A stretch of DNA of 38,482 bases from NCBI GenBank assembly GCA_910575005.1, contig CAJTCL010000012.1, forward strand, positions 104,577 to 143,058, given 5' to 3'. Position numbers and translations under genes: made by a program. This document shows positions 1 to 7,881 of the stretch, piece by piece; the first letter of the stretch is position 1; every line of letters begins with the position of its first letter. The DNA is from Lachnospiraceae bacterium. Its GTDB lineage: Bacteria; Bacillota; Clostridia; Lachnospirales; Lachnospiraceae. The notes beneath the pieces were generated by a model. That model saw only the letters and a list, made by a program, of their open reading frames with translations, made no database searches and was not told the DNA's origin.

Positions 1-637
1 GATTCTGTCCTTTATGACCTTGCCCCGCAGCCAACCGGCAGGAGGGGCAGGCCTGCAAAACATGGAGACCGCCTTTCCATTGAGGAAGCTTTTACACTTT
101 CAGAAGAAAAAATAGGCGGTTATTACATTGGCGCCCGCCGTGTGCTGACGAACATTTTCGGCACAAGGGAAGTGCTTGCCTATGTGACAGCCACAGAGAA
201 GAGAGGCGGTTGCAGACGCCTGTTCTTCAGCACCATATTCCCAACACAACTGCAGATTTTTTGTGCATGGCAGGAAAAAGCCCCCTTGAACCAGACGGGA
301 AGTTCCTGGATGGATTACATCCCTTTGTTTCTATACGCATTCAGATGGAACATTGAAGTCAGCTATTATGAGCAGAAAACTTTCTGGTCATTATGCAGTT
401 ACATGGTGCGCAGCCGAAAAGGGATTGAACTGCTGGTTAATTTGATCAATATAGCTTACTGTGCAATGAAACTGCTGCCATATCAGGATGCAGGATTTCC
501 GGTTTGTGCTCAGCGAGCGGATAAGGAAGGAACTATTTTTTGCCACTTTGGTGAAAAAGAGCAAAAGTATGATAAAATCATCGGTTCTTATGAAAGTCTT
601 GAAATGCCTTGTCCAGCAAAATAGCTATCATTTATAA
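1..637 (+). pseudogene. DDE transposase, C-terminal part, frameshifted
   Basis: The reading frame is open from the window edge in frame 1, so the N-terminal part lies outside. It contains GRRGRPAKHGDRLSIEEAF, RRVLTNIFGTREVLAYVT and a C-terminal block RWNIEVSYYEQKTFWSL followed by a hydrophobic helix ending AYCAMKLLPYQDAG. This block, with the conserved YxEQKTFW-like stretch, is typical of the last part of IS4/IS701-type DDE transposases. Frame 1 runs to a stop at 622-624, but after about position 496 its translation turns compositionally odd. Frame 2 from 497 continues a more transposase-like tail (FRFVLSERIRKELFFATLVK) to TAA at 635-637. I infer a small deletion or frameshift near 496 and call it a pseudogene. 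The family is recognised by memory of the motif pattern, so the exact IS family is uncertain. Confidence 0.75.
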
Positions 638-660
638 AAGTTGTAAATTGGTGTATAGTT

Positions 661-1280
661 ACACAATCACTAAAAAAGCTTTGTAAAGAAGAAAAGGAAT
701 GGGCTCTAAATCCTAAAAATTTCAAAAGACTTTCTGATAATAATACAATGGATATTACAACACTGTCTGAGGAGGATGCTGACAGTTTGTTTTATAAAGA
801 AGAACCTTATACACCAAAAAACATTCACCAGCGACTTATCATAACATATACAAAAAAACAACGAAAAATCCAAATGATCCTGCTAGATTTATTTCAAAAA
901 CAAGTGATTTAATCCGTGTAAGCGAAGGAAGATGGCAAATAGAAAACTGTTTCCGGATTTTAAAAACAGAGTTCTCTGCAAGACCGGTTTATATTCGCAA
1001 CGACGAACGAATCAAAGCTCATTTTCTAGTATGCTTTCTAGCATTATTAATCTTTCGATTATTGGAGAAGAAACTGGATAAAAAATATACATGTTTAGAG
1101 ATATTAAATACATTAAAAGAAATAAATTTTGCAGATATTGAGGAACAAGGATATATGCCGTTATACTCTCGTATACATTTGACTGATGCATTACACAAAG
1201 TATGTGGCTTTAGAACTGATTATCAATTCATCACAAAAAGGAATATGAAAACAATTCAAAAAGAAAGCAAAGGACGGTAA
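661..1280 (+). pseudogene. IS1634-like transposase remnant, frameshifted
   Basis: The remnant begins just after the first transposase fragment. Frame 1 reads LKKLCKEEKEWALNPKNF and continues to about position 855. There, in an A-rich tract (851-866), the sense shifts to frame 3, which reads KNPNDPARFI and then SEGRWQIENCFRILKTEF. The frame 3 part ends in IRNDERIKAHFLVCFLALLI and a short tail to TAA at 1278-1280. The GRWQIENxFRxLK block with downstream IRxxERIxAHFxxCFLAL is the C-terminal signature of IS1634/IS4-superfamily transposases. The N-terminal two thirds of the protein are missing. No intact open frame joins the parts, so the gene is dead. Two unrelated transposase fragments lying end to end suggest a site of repeated insertion and deletion. 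Confidence 0.75.
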
Positions 1281-1310
1281 AAAATACCACATTCCGTGAA
1301 ATCTAAAACA

Positions 1311-1347
1311 AGTGCTGAAACGCCTTGGCTAAGAGGGTTTCAGCACT
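1311..1347 (+). terminator. Hairpin after the transposase remnants
   Basis: AGTGCTGAAAC (1311-1321) pairs perfectly with GTTTCAGCACT (1337-1347) across a 15-nt loop, followed by ATTTTGACTTTT. It could be a terminator for the rightward transposase remnant or the surviving end of the insertion sequence. The T tract is weak. The rest of 1281-1564 is very AT-rich and shows no gene. Confidence 0.5.
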
Positions 1348-1564
1348 ATTTTGACTTTTACAACTGTCAAAGACGGGATTATAAAATATTATTTGTCGAA
1401 CATTCTCAAAAAATATTTTATAATTTCTATTTGCATTACATTATGCATATTATACATAATTTGTTTTATTTTGTGCTAAAATTCGACTTAATACCACAAA
1501 TTCTTTATTTTAAATTGTTTTTGCTCTTCCTTGTCGCGTCAAAATGGAACCCCAAACATATTTT

Positions 1565-2026
1565 TTATTCCCGCTTTGTTTTATGCAATCCAACATTCAT
1601 CTTTTTAACATTATGCTTGCCAATGATAAATTGAACCGCCCAAACGATCACAAAAATCAAACCAAAAATTCCAAAATAACGTAAAAATCCTGTCAAACTG
1701 TGCTCCATCCAATAAGTTACATAGGCAATCGGCATCATAATTACAGAAACAATAAAAAAATATATCCCTGTCTGTTTTACAAGTCCCCAATGGTCAATCT
1801 CCCAGATCACAGAACTTGCAGCAAATCCCACACCTAATAATCCGCAGAGAAATGCCTGTAAAATCACAGCATTGATTTCATTTCCCATGAAAGTAATCAA
1901 TTCTGGCACACAAGGAACATAATAGCCGTCTGCCCATCTAAGTGAAATAATGATCGTAATCAAATATCCCAATGCCATTCCCAGCGGGAAACCCAATATA
2001 CTGCGTAACATAATCTTTTTTTTCAT
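1565..2026 (-). CDS. DUF3021 family membrane protein
   Basis: A 153-residue integral membrane protein. The chosen start is the ATG at 2026 (protein begins MKKKIMLRSILGFPLG), because GAGGTGA lies a few bases upstream. A longer reading frame back to 2101 would overlap the upstream regulator gene and is unlikely. Four hydrophobic segments are visible (about residues 5-26, 45-70, 80-100 and 110-135) with a basic C-terminal tail. The IxLGFPLGxALG N-terminus and four-helix plan match DUF3021. Genes of this family typically sit directly downstream of a LytTR transcription factor in Firmicutes, as here, and the membrane protein is thought to modulate that regulator. The regulator's TGA stop lies 10 bp upstream of this start, so the two are co-translated. 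The function of DUF3021 proteins is inferred from context only. Confidence 0.8.
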   Translation of the reverse strand: MKKKIMLRSILGFPLGMALGYLITIIISLRWADGYYVPCVPELITFMGNEINAVILQAFLCGLLGVGFAASSVIWEIDHWGLVKQTGIYFFIVSVIMMPIAYVTYWMEHSLTGFLRYFGIFGLIFVIVWAVQFIIGKHNVKKMNVGLHKTKRE

Positions 2027-2036
2027 AATCTTCACC

Positions 2037-2477
2037 TCATATTCCCAATATTTTTTTAATTCTAGATACATAGCGCCTTGATACATAAGTTGTCGTCCCA
2101 TTCGATAATTTCACACAGATAGTACCAGTAAAACTCAAGTCAAAATGATTGACTTTTTTCAAATTGATAATTTCTGAATTGGAAATTCGCACAAACTGAA
2201 ACGGATTTAATCTTTCCTCTATCTCATATAATCTAAGACGTAACGTATACTCTCCCTTACTTGTCACTGCATAAACCTTGCCAGAATTTGCATAGATTCT
2301 AATTAAATCTGTCTCCTCCAGCACTTCCACTTTCTGATCTTTACTACCAGAAATAATCAACGGTACATTTTCTGATAATTTTTTTACAATATCATGAATC
2401 TCTTCTGTCATGGCATTTGTCAGTATTATAATTTTGGGTTCGGTATAGGAACTGTCGATTTTTATTTCGACCTGCAA
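2037..2477 (-). CDS. LytTR-domain transcriptional regulator
   Basis: A 146-residue protein without a receiver domain. Residues about 45-146 form a LytTR DNA-binding domain: EVLEETDLIRIYANSGKVYA, then RLRLYEIEERL, FVRISNSEIINLKKV, and the closing SRRYVSRIKKILGI. The ribosome binding site decides the start. AGGAGG (2487-2492) lies 9 bp upstream of TTG at 2477, whereas the in-frame GTG at 2486 would lie against the Shine-Dalgarno itself. TTG is therefore preferred (protein begins MQVEIKIDSSY). The short N-terminal region (1-44) is a variable segment common in stand-alone LytTR regulators. It is the first gene of a two-gene operon with the DUF3021 membrane protein and probably controls its own promoter. 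A perfect palindrome upstream (2564-2581) is a candidate site. Confidence 0.85.
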   Translation of the reverse strand: MQVEIKIDSSYTEPKIIILTNAMTEEIHDIVKKLSENVPLIISGSKDQKVEVLEETDLIRIYANSGKVYAVTSKGEYTLRLRLYEIEERLNPFQFVRISNSEIINLKKVNHFDLSFTGTICVKLSNGTTTYVSRRYVSRIKKILGI

Positions 2478-2563
2478 TAGAATCACCTCCTAAAATATTT
2501 TTATCCCATCGGCCTCAGCAAGAATGCTGATAACATTTTTGGATTTAGGAAAGTCATTGGAAC

Positions 2564-2581
2564 TTTCTATAAGTATAGAAA
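2564..2581. promoter_or_regulatory. Perfect palindrome upstream of the LytTR gene
   Basis: TTTCTATA-AG-TATAGAAA is an 18-nt dyad with 8-bp arms, 87 bp upstream of the TTG start of the LytTR operon. It could be an operator or part of the promoter. LytTR proteins usually bind direct repeats, so the binder is unknown. No other convincing signal was found in 2487-2858. Confidence 0.4.
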
Positions 2582-2858
2582 AAACAATTCTATCTTTCAA
2601 TTGATTTTCAATAGTTGGTTGATTAGTATATATAAGTGGTTAAAAACCGTGTAATTCATTTCAATGAAACTTACTAATTTCTCCATGAAAAGTGGAAACA
2701 AAGAAATATATGATATAATGTAAATGTTCACTCAAGATTAGCAGATAAAATTTAAAACAGAAAATAATCAATGGAATACATAAATATCTAACTATTCTAT
2801 TGTTAGAACCAGATAAATATATAACAACTATCATCAATACATGAAAGGAAACTACAAA

Positions 2859-3152
2859 ATGAAATTTATATTAAAATGTGATCGAATGGATGGATTTGTT
2901 CTTATAGATAAATATTATTTATCAGAATTGGATGACTGTATGCTTTATGCAATGGATATCACAGGTCAGTTATTAGCAGTTACAGTAAGTGAATTAATCT
3001 AATGTCTATCCTATCCAGAATTAGAAATAGAGAAAATATTTGAATTGGAAATGGAAGCTGGATGGTATGCGATCTGAGAGGATGAAATTGAGAAAATTAT
3101 GTACGATAAAATAGATGCACCAAATTTTCCGATTCACAACATTCTATTATAA
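2859..3152 (+). pseudogene. Decayed small ORF with two in-frame stops
   Basis: An ATG at 2859, preceded by GAAAGGAAAC, opens a frame starting MKFILKCDRMDGFVLIDKYY. TAA at 3000-3002 ends it after 47 codons. The same frame then continues in sensible, acidic and hydrophobic sequence (CLSYPELEIEKIFELEMEAG) to TGA at 3075-3077, and again (EDEIEKIMYDKIDAPNF) to TAA at 3150-3152. One frame keeping coding character across two stops suggests a roughly 97-codon gene inactivated by two nonsense mutations. The family is not recognised. Alternatively only the first 47 codons are used as a small protein. Confidence 0.45.
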
Positions 3153-3220
3153 CAAATCTTTGTTCTTCCATAGACTACATACTGCCTTATTTGCTAAAGC
3201 TTACTTTATGATCTTCCTAT

Positions 3221-3253
3221 AAATTTGTATACCATATTTAGGTATACAAATTT
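3221..3253. terminator. 13-bp perfect inverted repeat
   Basis: AAATTTGTATACC (3221-3233) and GGTATACAAATTT (3241-3253) are perfect inverted repeats around a 7-nt loop. The element lies downstream of the minus-strand ferredoxin gene and of the decayed plus-strand ORF. It may be a bidirectional terminator, but it is AT-rich with no long T tract, so an operator is also possible. Confidence 0.4.
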
Positions 3254-3316
3254 GTTTACACTAGCAATATATGCTCTAAGTATAGCAACAACGGCGCCTT
3301 TGACACCTTAACCTTA

Positions 3317-4081
3317 TTACACAAACAATTCATTCCCTTTACGGACACTGCAGACTTTCTTCATCTTCAGACTGCCCGCGACGAGCAGTGTTTTACTGAC
3401 ACTACGAGCTTTTTGTGGACAGACCGCAATACAGCGCATACAGGAAATGCATTTTTTCGCATCTGTTTTAGATGGATTGTCAAGCGGAATCGCTCCAACA
3501 GGACACTGTCTTGCACAAAGACCGCACTGCTGACAAGTTTTATCAGTCCGTGGCTTCATAGGTACACCGCCATATTCCCGATAGGGTCGGTTTCCAGGGA
3601 GCTTTAAGGATGCCGTCAATGTCTCAGATTCTATTTTAGAACGAATTTCCGTTGCAAAAGCGGCAAGCTCCTGTTTATCACGGTCATCTGGGCGTCCGGC
3701 GGCAAACTGACGCATAATAGAATGCTCTGCGACCGCAGCCACCGCCGCAATGCACGAAAAACCAGATTCTTCCAATACATCCTGCAATTCTGTAAAAGTA
3801 TCTTCATAGGCTCGATTTCCATAGACTACCAGTAAAATTGCTCTGGCCTTGTTGCCTTTGATCTGGTGCAGCCGTGACACTGCAATCTCTGGAACCCGCC
3901 CGCCATAGGAGGGAACAGACACAATGCAGATATCTTGCTCCTCAAAGGAACAACTGGAAAAATCAATCTCATAACTGCACAGATCAATAATTTTATTGTC
4001 TGGAGAGAATGATTTTGTAAATATACTTGATACTTTTTGAGTGCCGCCTGTGGGACTAAATACGATTTGATAAACAGACAT
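3317..4081 (-). CDS. EFR1 family flavodoxin-ferredoxin
   Basis: A 254-residue cytoplasmic electron-transfer protein. The N-terminal flavodoxin-like domain carries the phosphate-binding loop FSPTGGT (residues 8-14) and a second FMN-side loop VPSYGGRVPE (56-65). The C-terminus has two [4Fe-4S] motifs: C183-x2-C186-x2-C189-x3-C193-P and C211-x2-C214-x2-C217-x3-C221-P. This fusion of a flavodoxin fold with a bacterial ferredoxin is the EFR1 arrangement. It presumably passes electrons between flavin and iron-sulfur partners, but the physiological partner is unknown and no dehydrogenase is adjacent. The gene is monocistronic: a divergent VOC gene lies upstream and an inverted repeat downstream. The start ATG at 4081 follows AGGAGAAATAATT. 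Confidence 0.88.
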   Translation of the reverse strand: MSVYQIVFSPTGGTQKVSSIFTKSFSPDNKIIDLCSYEIDFSSCSFEEQDICIVSVPSYGGRVPEIAVSRLHQIKGNKARAILLVVYGNRAYEDTFTELQDVLEESGFSCIAAVAAVAEHSIMRQFAAGRPDDRDKQELAAFATEIRSKIESETLTASLKLPGNRPYREYGGVPMKPRTDKTCQQCGLCARQCPVGAIPLDNPSKTDAKKCISCMRCIAVCPQKARSVSKTLLVAGSLKMKKVCSVRKGNELFV

Positions 4082-4298
4082 AATTATTTCTCCTTCTATT
4101 TCATAAAATATTATACATTACAGTTCACTTGTCAGCCCATATGGAGATCATCACATGCTTGTATGATTATTTCTTTCTTTTTCTCTGTCATTGCGCAACA
4201 ATTCATGGTATAATGCCAATAACTAAAGTAAGGGTATGATGTGACGCCCTCTAAAACATGTTACAGCCCAAACTTATCGAGGAAAGGATAAAAGAAAA

Positions 4299-4727
4299 AT
4301 GGTACTTGGAACCACCTATATTTATGTAAGTGATATTAAAAAATCTATCGATTTTTACAGTAAATTACTGCAAGAACAGCCACGAAAAGCAAATGATGAC
4401 CGCTGGGTACAATTCAGTAATAAAATTGCACTATACAACAGAGCGTATGATGCCAAAATAATTGACACCAATGCAAGTGACAGATTTAATCAAGCCTACC
4501 TTGAAGATTTCAATAAAGACACTGGAACCCCAAAAAATAATCTTGTGGTCTTTAATTTTGAAGTTGATGACTTAAAAAGCGAATACCAGCGATTAAAAAA
4601 CCTAAATATCGGCAAAGTCTCAGAGTTAATGTATGTCAATGTACATATGCCCTATTGGTACTTTAATATCCTAGATCCAGACGGCAACACATTGGAAATC
4701 ACTGGCAGCTATCAATCATTCAAATGA
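4299..4727 (+). CDS. VOC-fold protein (glyoxalase/bleomycin-resistance-like)
   Basis: A 142-residue protein with the paired beta-alpha-beta-beta-beta modules of the vicinal oxygen chelate superfamily. The first module opens with TTYIYVSDIKKSIDFYSKLL (about residues 5-24). The second contains VVFNFEVDDLKSEYQRLKNL and ends YFNILDPDGNTLEITGSY, the usual C-terminal DPxGNxxE signature. The Glu of this signature is a typical metal ligand, but the first-strand position usually holding His or Gln is not clearly conserved, so catalysis cannot be assumed. ATG at 4299 follows GAGGAAAGG. TATAAT at 4209-4214 may be its -10 box, leaving a leader of about 80 nt with a small GGG...CCC hairpin. It stands alone between oppositely oriented genes. 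Substrate unknown. Confidence 0.82.
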   Translation: MVLGTTYIYVSDIKKSIDFYSKLLQEQPRKANDDRWVQFSNKIALYNRAYDAKIIDTNASDRFNQAYLEDFNKDTGTPKNNLVVFNFEVDDLKSEYQRLKNLNIGKVSELMYVNVHMPYWYFNILDPDGNTLEITGSYQSFK

Positions 4728-4863
4728 CAAATAATTTGTGAGGTAAAAATGCAGCTACACTTTGGCTTTTCTTATATTGGCTTTCTATTTCTGCTAATGT
4801 TGATGATTCCAAATATCATATGAAGCAGACATCAACCCAAAGATTATGATAAATTGGAAATCA

Positions 4864-4920
4864 TAGTTCTAAGGTTATCAATAATAAAAGCAAATGCTTT
4901 TTGTGATAGCCTTAGAACCA
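4864..4920. repeat. Nested long hairpin between convergent genes
   Basis: A 17-nt arm (4864-4880, TAGTTCTAAGGTTATCA) pairs with 4904-4920 with two mismatches. The loop contains a second hairpin, AAAAGCA-AA-TGCTTTT (4886-4901). It lies between the convergent VOC and orphan genes, so a bidirectional terminator is likely, although no T tract follows. ATGACAAATAAT occurs at 4724-4735 and again at 4920-4931, flanking the segment, so a small inserted element is an alternative. Nothing else was found in 4728-5035. Confidence 0.45.
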
Positions 4921-5035
4921 TGACAAATAATATGATACTTTTTCCTTGTTCCTGACAAGCTCATAAAAAACTGCCACAAAATATTACTCTGGCTAGAAAA
5001 ATGTTGGAATATTTAAGTGTCAGAACAATATCATC

Positions 5036-5521
5036 TCACCGATATAATTCTTCTCTCAATGTTTCACAAACTGCAGCCAGCTCCATCGTCTCCTCCTCCG
5101 ATTCCATTTCGCTGATATCATACGTGAGTGACGCAGCTATAAAATCCCTCAAGGCCTCGTTGATCAGCTCATACTCTTTCGGCGTGGCTGTAATACAAAT
5201 ATGAGAAACATCATTTTCTAACTCGTCACAAAACTCACTCAAATCAATACATTCATTCATTTTACATTCCAATAACAAGGCAGCCAGGTCTGCAATCAGA
5301 TCAATGGCAAAGTAAAACTCCATCTCCCAGCCCTCTGAATTACTAAATATCAGTGGTTCCTCATGCTCTTGAAAATTGCCATGCAGTTTGTCCAACCCCA
5401 GATCAGAAAAGATTTCTTCCAAAGAAATTTCTGCTTTTTGTTTGGCTTGCAGATAATCCATCAACGTCAAACTGTCATCAGTATCTCCAATGTAATTGCC
5501 CCAATATTTTTTAATATACAT
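5036..5521 (-). CDS. Acidic hypothetical protein
   Basis: A 161-residue soluble protein that I do not recognise. It starts MYIKKYWGNYIGDTDDSLTL at ATG 5521, with GGAGGAAC upstream. It is strongly acidic, with many Glu and Asp clusters, including EMESEEETMELA near the C-terminus. It is predicted mostly helical, has no membrane segment and no signal peptide. A central stretch FYFAIDLIADLAALLLECKM looks like a buried amphipathic helix. Small acidic orphan proteins of this size in Clostridia are sometimes immunity proteins of contact-dependent toxins, but no toxin gene is adjacent and that is only a possibility. It is 38 bp downstream of a VOC gene on the same strand and may share its transcript. 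Confidence 0.7.
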   Translation of the reverse strand: MYIKKYWGNYIGDTDDSLTLMDYLQAKQKAEISLEEIFSDLGLDKLHGNFQEHEEPLIFSNSEGWEMEFYFAIDLIADLAALLLECKMNECIDLSEFCDELENDVSHICITATPKEYELINEALRDFIAASLTYDISEMESEEETMELAAVCETLREELYR

Positions 5522-5559
5522 AGTTGTTCCTCCAAACTATCCATGATCACTCTACCTCT

Positions 5560-5922
5560 CTAAAATGGTGTCCCCACTTCAATCAGATTGCCGTCTGGAT
5601 CATAAAATCGGATCACCTTCTGCCCCCACGAATGCTGCATCAGCCTGTTTACATAAGTGACAGGCATCTCATAATGCTCTAATTTTTCTGCAAATTTCTC
5701 AATCTCTGGCTCCTCAAAATACAATTCAGCGGAATTATTTTTAAAAATAATATCTCGCTCCAGGAAAGATTTCCATATATTTTTATCCTGAAGTACCAAT
5801 CCCTCTGTCAAAATAGCATTTCCCTCCTGGTCTGTGATAACATCCAGGCCAAATAAATCCTTATAAAATTTCTTTGCGCGTTCAATATCCTCGGTAACAA
5901 TCAAAATATTTTTTAACCTCAT
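5560..5922 (-). CDS. VOC-fold protein
   Basis: A 120-residue vicinal oxygen chelate protein. It begins MRLKNILIVTEDIERAKKFY, and the second half ends with KVIRFYDPDGNLIEVGTPF, the DPDGNxxE signature of glyoxalase-type domains. ATG at 5922 is chosen because GGAGG lies just upstream with a short spacer; the GTG six bases earlier falls within the Shine-Dalgarno region. It is not closely similar to the VOC protein at 4299-4727 beyond the shared fold. The gene begins 23 bp after the stop of the truncated type III Res gene. It therefore occupies the place where the Res C-terminal nuclease domain would normally continue. Substrate unknown; possibly small-molecule resistance or isomerisation. Confidence 0.82.
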   Translation of the reverse strand: MRLKNILIVTEDIERAKKFYKDLFGLDVITDQEGNAILTEGLVLQDKNIWKSFLERDIIFKNNSAELYFEEPEIEKFAEKLEHYEMPVTYVNRLMQHSWGQKVIRFYDPDGNLIEVGTPF

Positions 5923-5945
5923 TGGCACCCTCCACCATCTTACTT

Positions 5946-7880
5946 CTACTTATGTGCTGCCATCAAAGCAGCTTTTTGTTGTTTAATCAGCGCGACCACT
6001 TTTTCAATAAATTCCTCTGGATTATCCGCAAACATGGCAAACTTCTCTGCATTTATTCCCTGCAAAATAGCCGCGGCGCTTTTTCTGGTCAATACGGCGC
6101 CTCTGGAGACTCTGCCAATCAAATCATATTTCATAGATACTTGATATTCTAACTTTGATACAGACAATTCTCGGTCAATCTGTGCAATCACATTTCGAAT
6201 CAGTTCCTCACTGTCAAACATAACCAGCACAGTATAGTTATCTATACTTCCAGCGCCTGATTTTTCAAGTTCCTGACTGGCAAAATTCTTTTCTAACTGA
6301 TCATTTTCCATTACTGTCTGCGTTCCATTCTCAATCATCTCTTTGAGAATCATGTCACTGTCTGACCGGCCTGAAACCTCTTCTTTGATCTGCCTCTGTA
6401 AATCTGCCACATACTCTTGATAACTCTCACTGGCTACAACGGTAAGTTTATTTATCTTATGTACTAGTTCCCTGCCAAGGCTTTTCTCATCCATACGGAT
6501 TCCCTGCTGATTGACGCAAAGCCGCAGTCCGCGGCCGATCTCCTGTCTCTTCACTGTGGTGCTGTCACTCTGTTTTAAGGTACAGATTTGAAATACATTT
6601 GGATTATCCCAGCCCTCTCTTAACGCCGAATGAGAAAATATAAATCTCACTGGCTCTTTAAAACTGAGCAACCTCTCCTTATTTTTTAAAATTAAATCAT
6701 AGGCCGAACTGTCATCTGAACCATCTGCGCCTCTCTTAATGGCACTGTTGACCGCTTGTCCCTTGCGATCAATGCTAAAATAACCTTTGTGGGTACTCTC
6801 TGTCTCAATGTCCCTTAGATAACGCTGATAAGGGGTATCTTCTCCTGTAAGATATTGATTTACAATAGTCTGATACTCTTCTTCAAATATCTTGCCATAT
6901 TCGCCAAGCAGCGCCCGGCCATCCTCATCATAGAGACGATACTTGGCAACCTCATCAATAAAAAACAGCGACAAATTCTTAATGCCGCGGTAAAATAATG
7001 CTTCCTCCTTCTGCATATGAGAAATAATGGCCTCACGTATCTGCACTCTTCGAAGTTCTTGTTCTGGGGCGGTGATTCCTTTAACCTCAATCTTTTTGAC
7101 CAATCTCTGCTGATAGGCATCCACAGCGTCCAGCACATAGACTAAATTGTGACGTTCCTTATGTGTCGCGGAATAATTGAGACAAAACAGCGGCTGAAAA
7201 TTCTCCAATGCCTTCTGTGTGGCCTTGCCGCCCATGCGCTGCGGCTCATCCAAAATCAAAATTGGCGCGCTTGCCTTAATGATATCAATGGGTCTTCTGC
7301 TGTTAAATTCATCTCTCTGACTATAGATCATGCGAGCTTCCCTACTCCTTCCCCCTTCTTTCCAGGAAGTATTAAAGGCTTGCATATTGATAATCATCAC
7401 ATGGATATCCGCATAGTCGGCAAAGGCATCCAATTGATTCAAGTTGCTGCTGTTATAGACAAAATAGCGAATCTTCTTGCCATATTGTTCCATAAAATGA
7501 GTTCTTGTAATCTCAAAAAATTTCTTAACACCCTCTCGAATGGCCACAGACGGCACCACCACAATAAATTTAGACCAGCCATACTGCCTATTCAACTCAT
7601 AAATTGTTTTGATATAGACATAAGTTTTACCTGTACCAGTCTCCATCTCCACATCCAGAGAACATCTGCCCAGGTGAGAAATCACTTGATCTGACTGTTC
7701 CATATGATTGTGTTGTTGAATCTGTCTGATATTTGCCAACAAAGCAGCATCTGATACTGTCACTGGCTCATTTCCAAACCTCACAGCATCAAAGGCCGCA
7801 TATGTCTGCCCTCGAAAAACATTGACCACACTGGCCACTGCCTCTGACTGGTATTGCTGTATTTTAAAATGAAACTCCAT
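5946..7880 (-). CDS. Type III restriction Res subunit, helicase part only
   Basis: A 644-residue superfamily 2 ATPase. Motif I is METGTGKT (residues 79-86), motif II DEPQ (211-214), motif III SATH (237-240), and motif VI region QEIGRGLRL (446-454). ATG 7880 is one base beyond the mod stop (TAA at 7882), so translation is coupled. In type III enzymes the Res subunit uses ATP to translocate and switch after Mod binds the site, and a C-terminal PD-(D/E)XK domain cuts. Family members are usually about 850-1000 residues. Here the protein ends ALIKQQKAALMAAHK and stops, and no PD-(D/E)XK motif is visible. The next gene, a VOC protein, starts 23 bp later. I infer that the nuclease domain has been deleted. 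The ATPase motifs look intact, so it may be a helicase without cutting activity, or cutting may be supplied by the separate nuclease-like gene upstream. Confidence 0.85.
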   Translation of the reverse strand: MEFHFKIQQYQSEAVASVVNVFRGQTYAAFDAVRFGNEPVTVSDAALLANIRQIQQHNHMEQSDQVISHLGRCSLDVEMETGTGKTYVYIKTIYELNRQYGWSKFIVVVPSVAIREGVKKFFEITRTHFMEQYGKKIRYFVYNSSNLNQLDAFADYADIHVMIINMQAFNTSWKEGGRSREARMIYSQRDEFNSRRPIDIIKASAPILILDEPQRMGGKATQKALENFQPLFCLNYSATHKERHNLVYVLDAVDAYQQRLVKKIEVKGITAPEQELRRVQIREAIISHMQKEEALFYRGIKNLSLFFIDEVAKYRLYDEDGRALLGEYGKIFEEEYQTIVNQYLTGEDTPYQRYLRDIETESTHKGYFSIDRKGQAVNSAIKRGADGSDDSSAYDLILKNKERLLSFKEPVRFIFSHSALREGWDNPNVFQICTLKQSDSTTVKRQEIGRGLRLCVNQQGIRMDEKSLGRELVHKINKLTVVASESYQEYVADLQRQIKEEVSGRSDSDMILKEMIENGTQTVMENDQLEKNFASQELEKSGAGSIDNYTVLVMFDSEELIRNVIAQIDRELSVSKLEYQVSMKYDLIGRVSRGAVLTRKSAAAILQGINAEKFAMFADNPEEFIEKVVALIKQQKAALMAAHK

Positions 7881-7881
7881 C

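Noticed and set aside
1296-1634. Plus-strand ORF of 112 codons
   Set aside because: Very AT-rich Phe/Tyr/Leu-biased translation, partly antisense to the DUF3021 gene, with no binding site.
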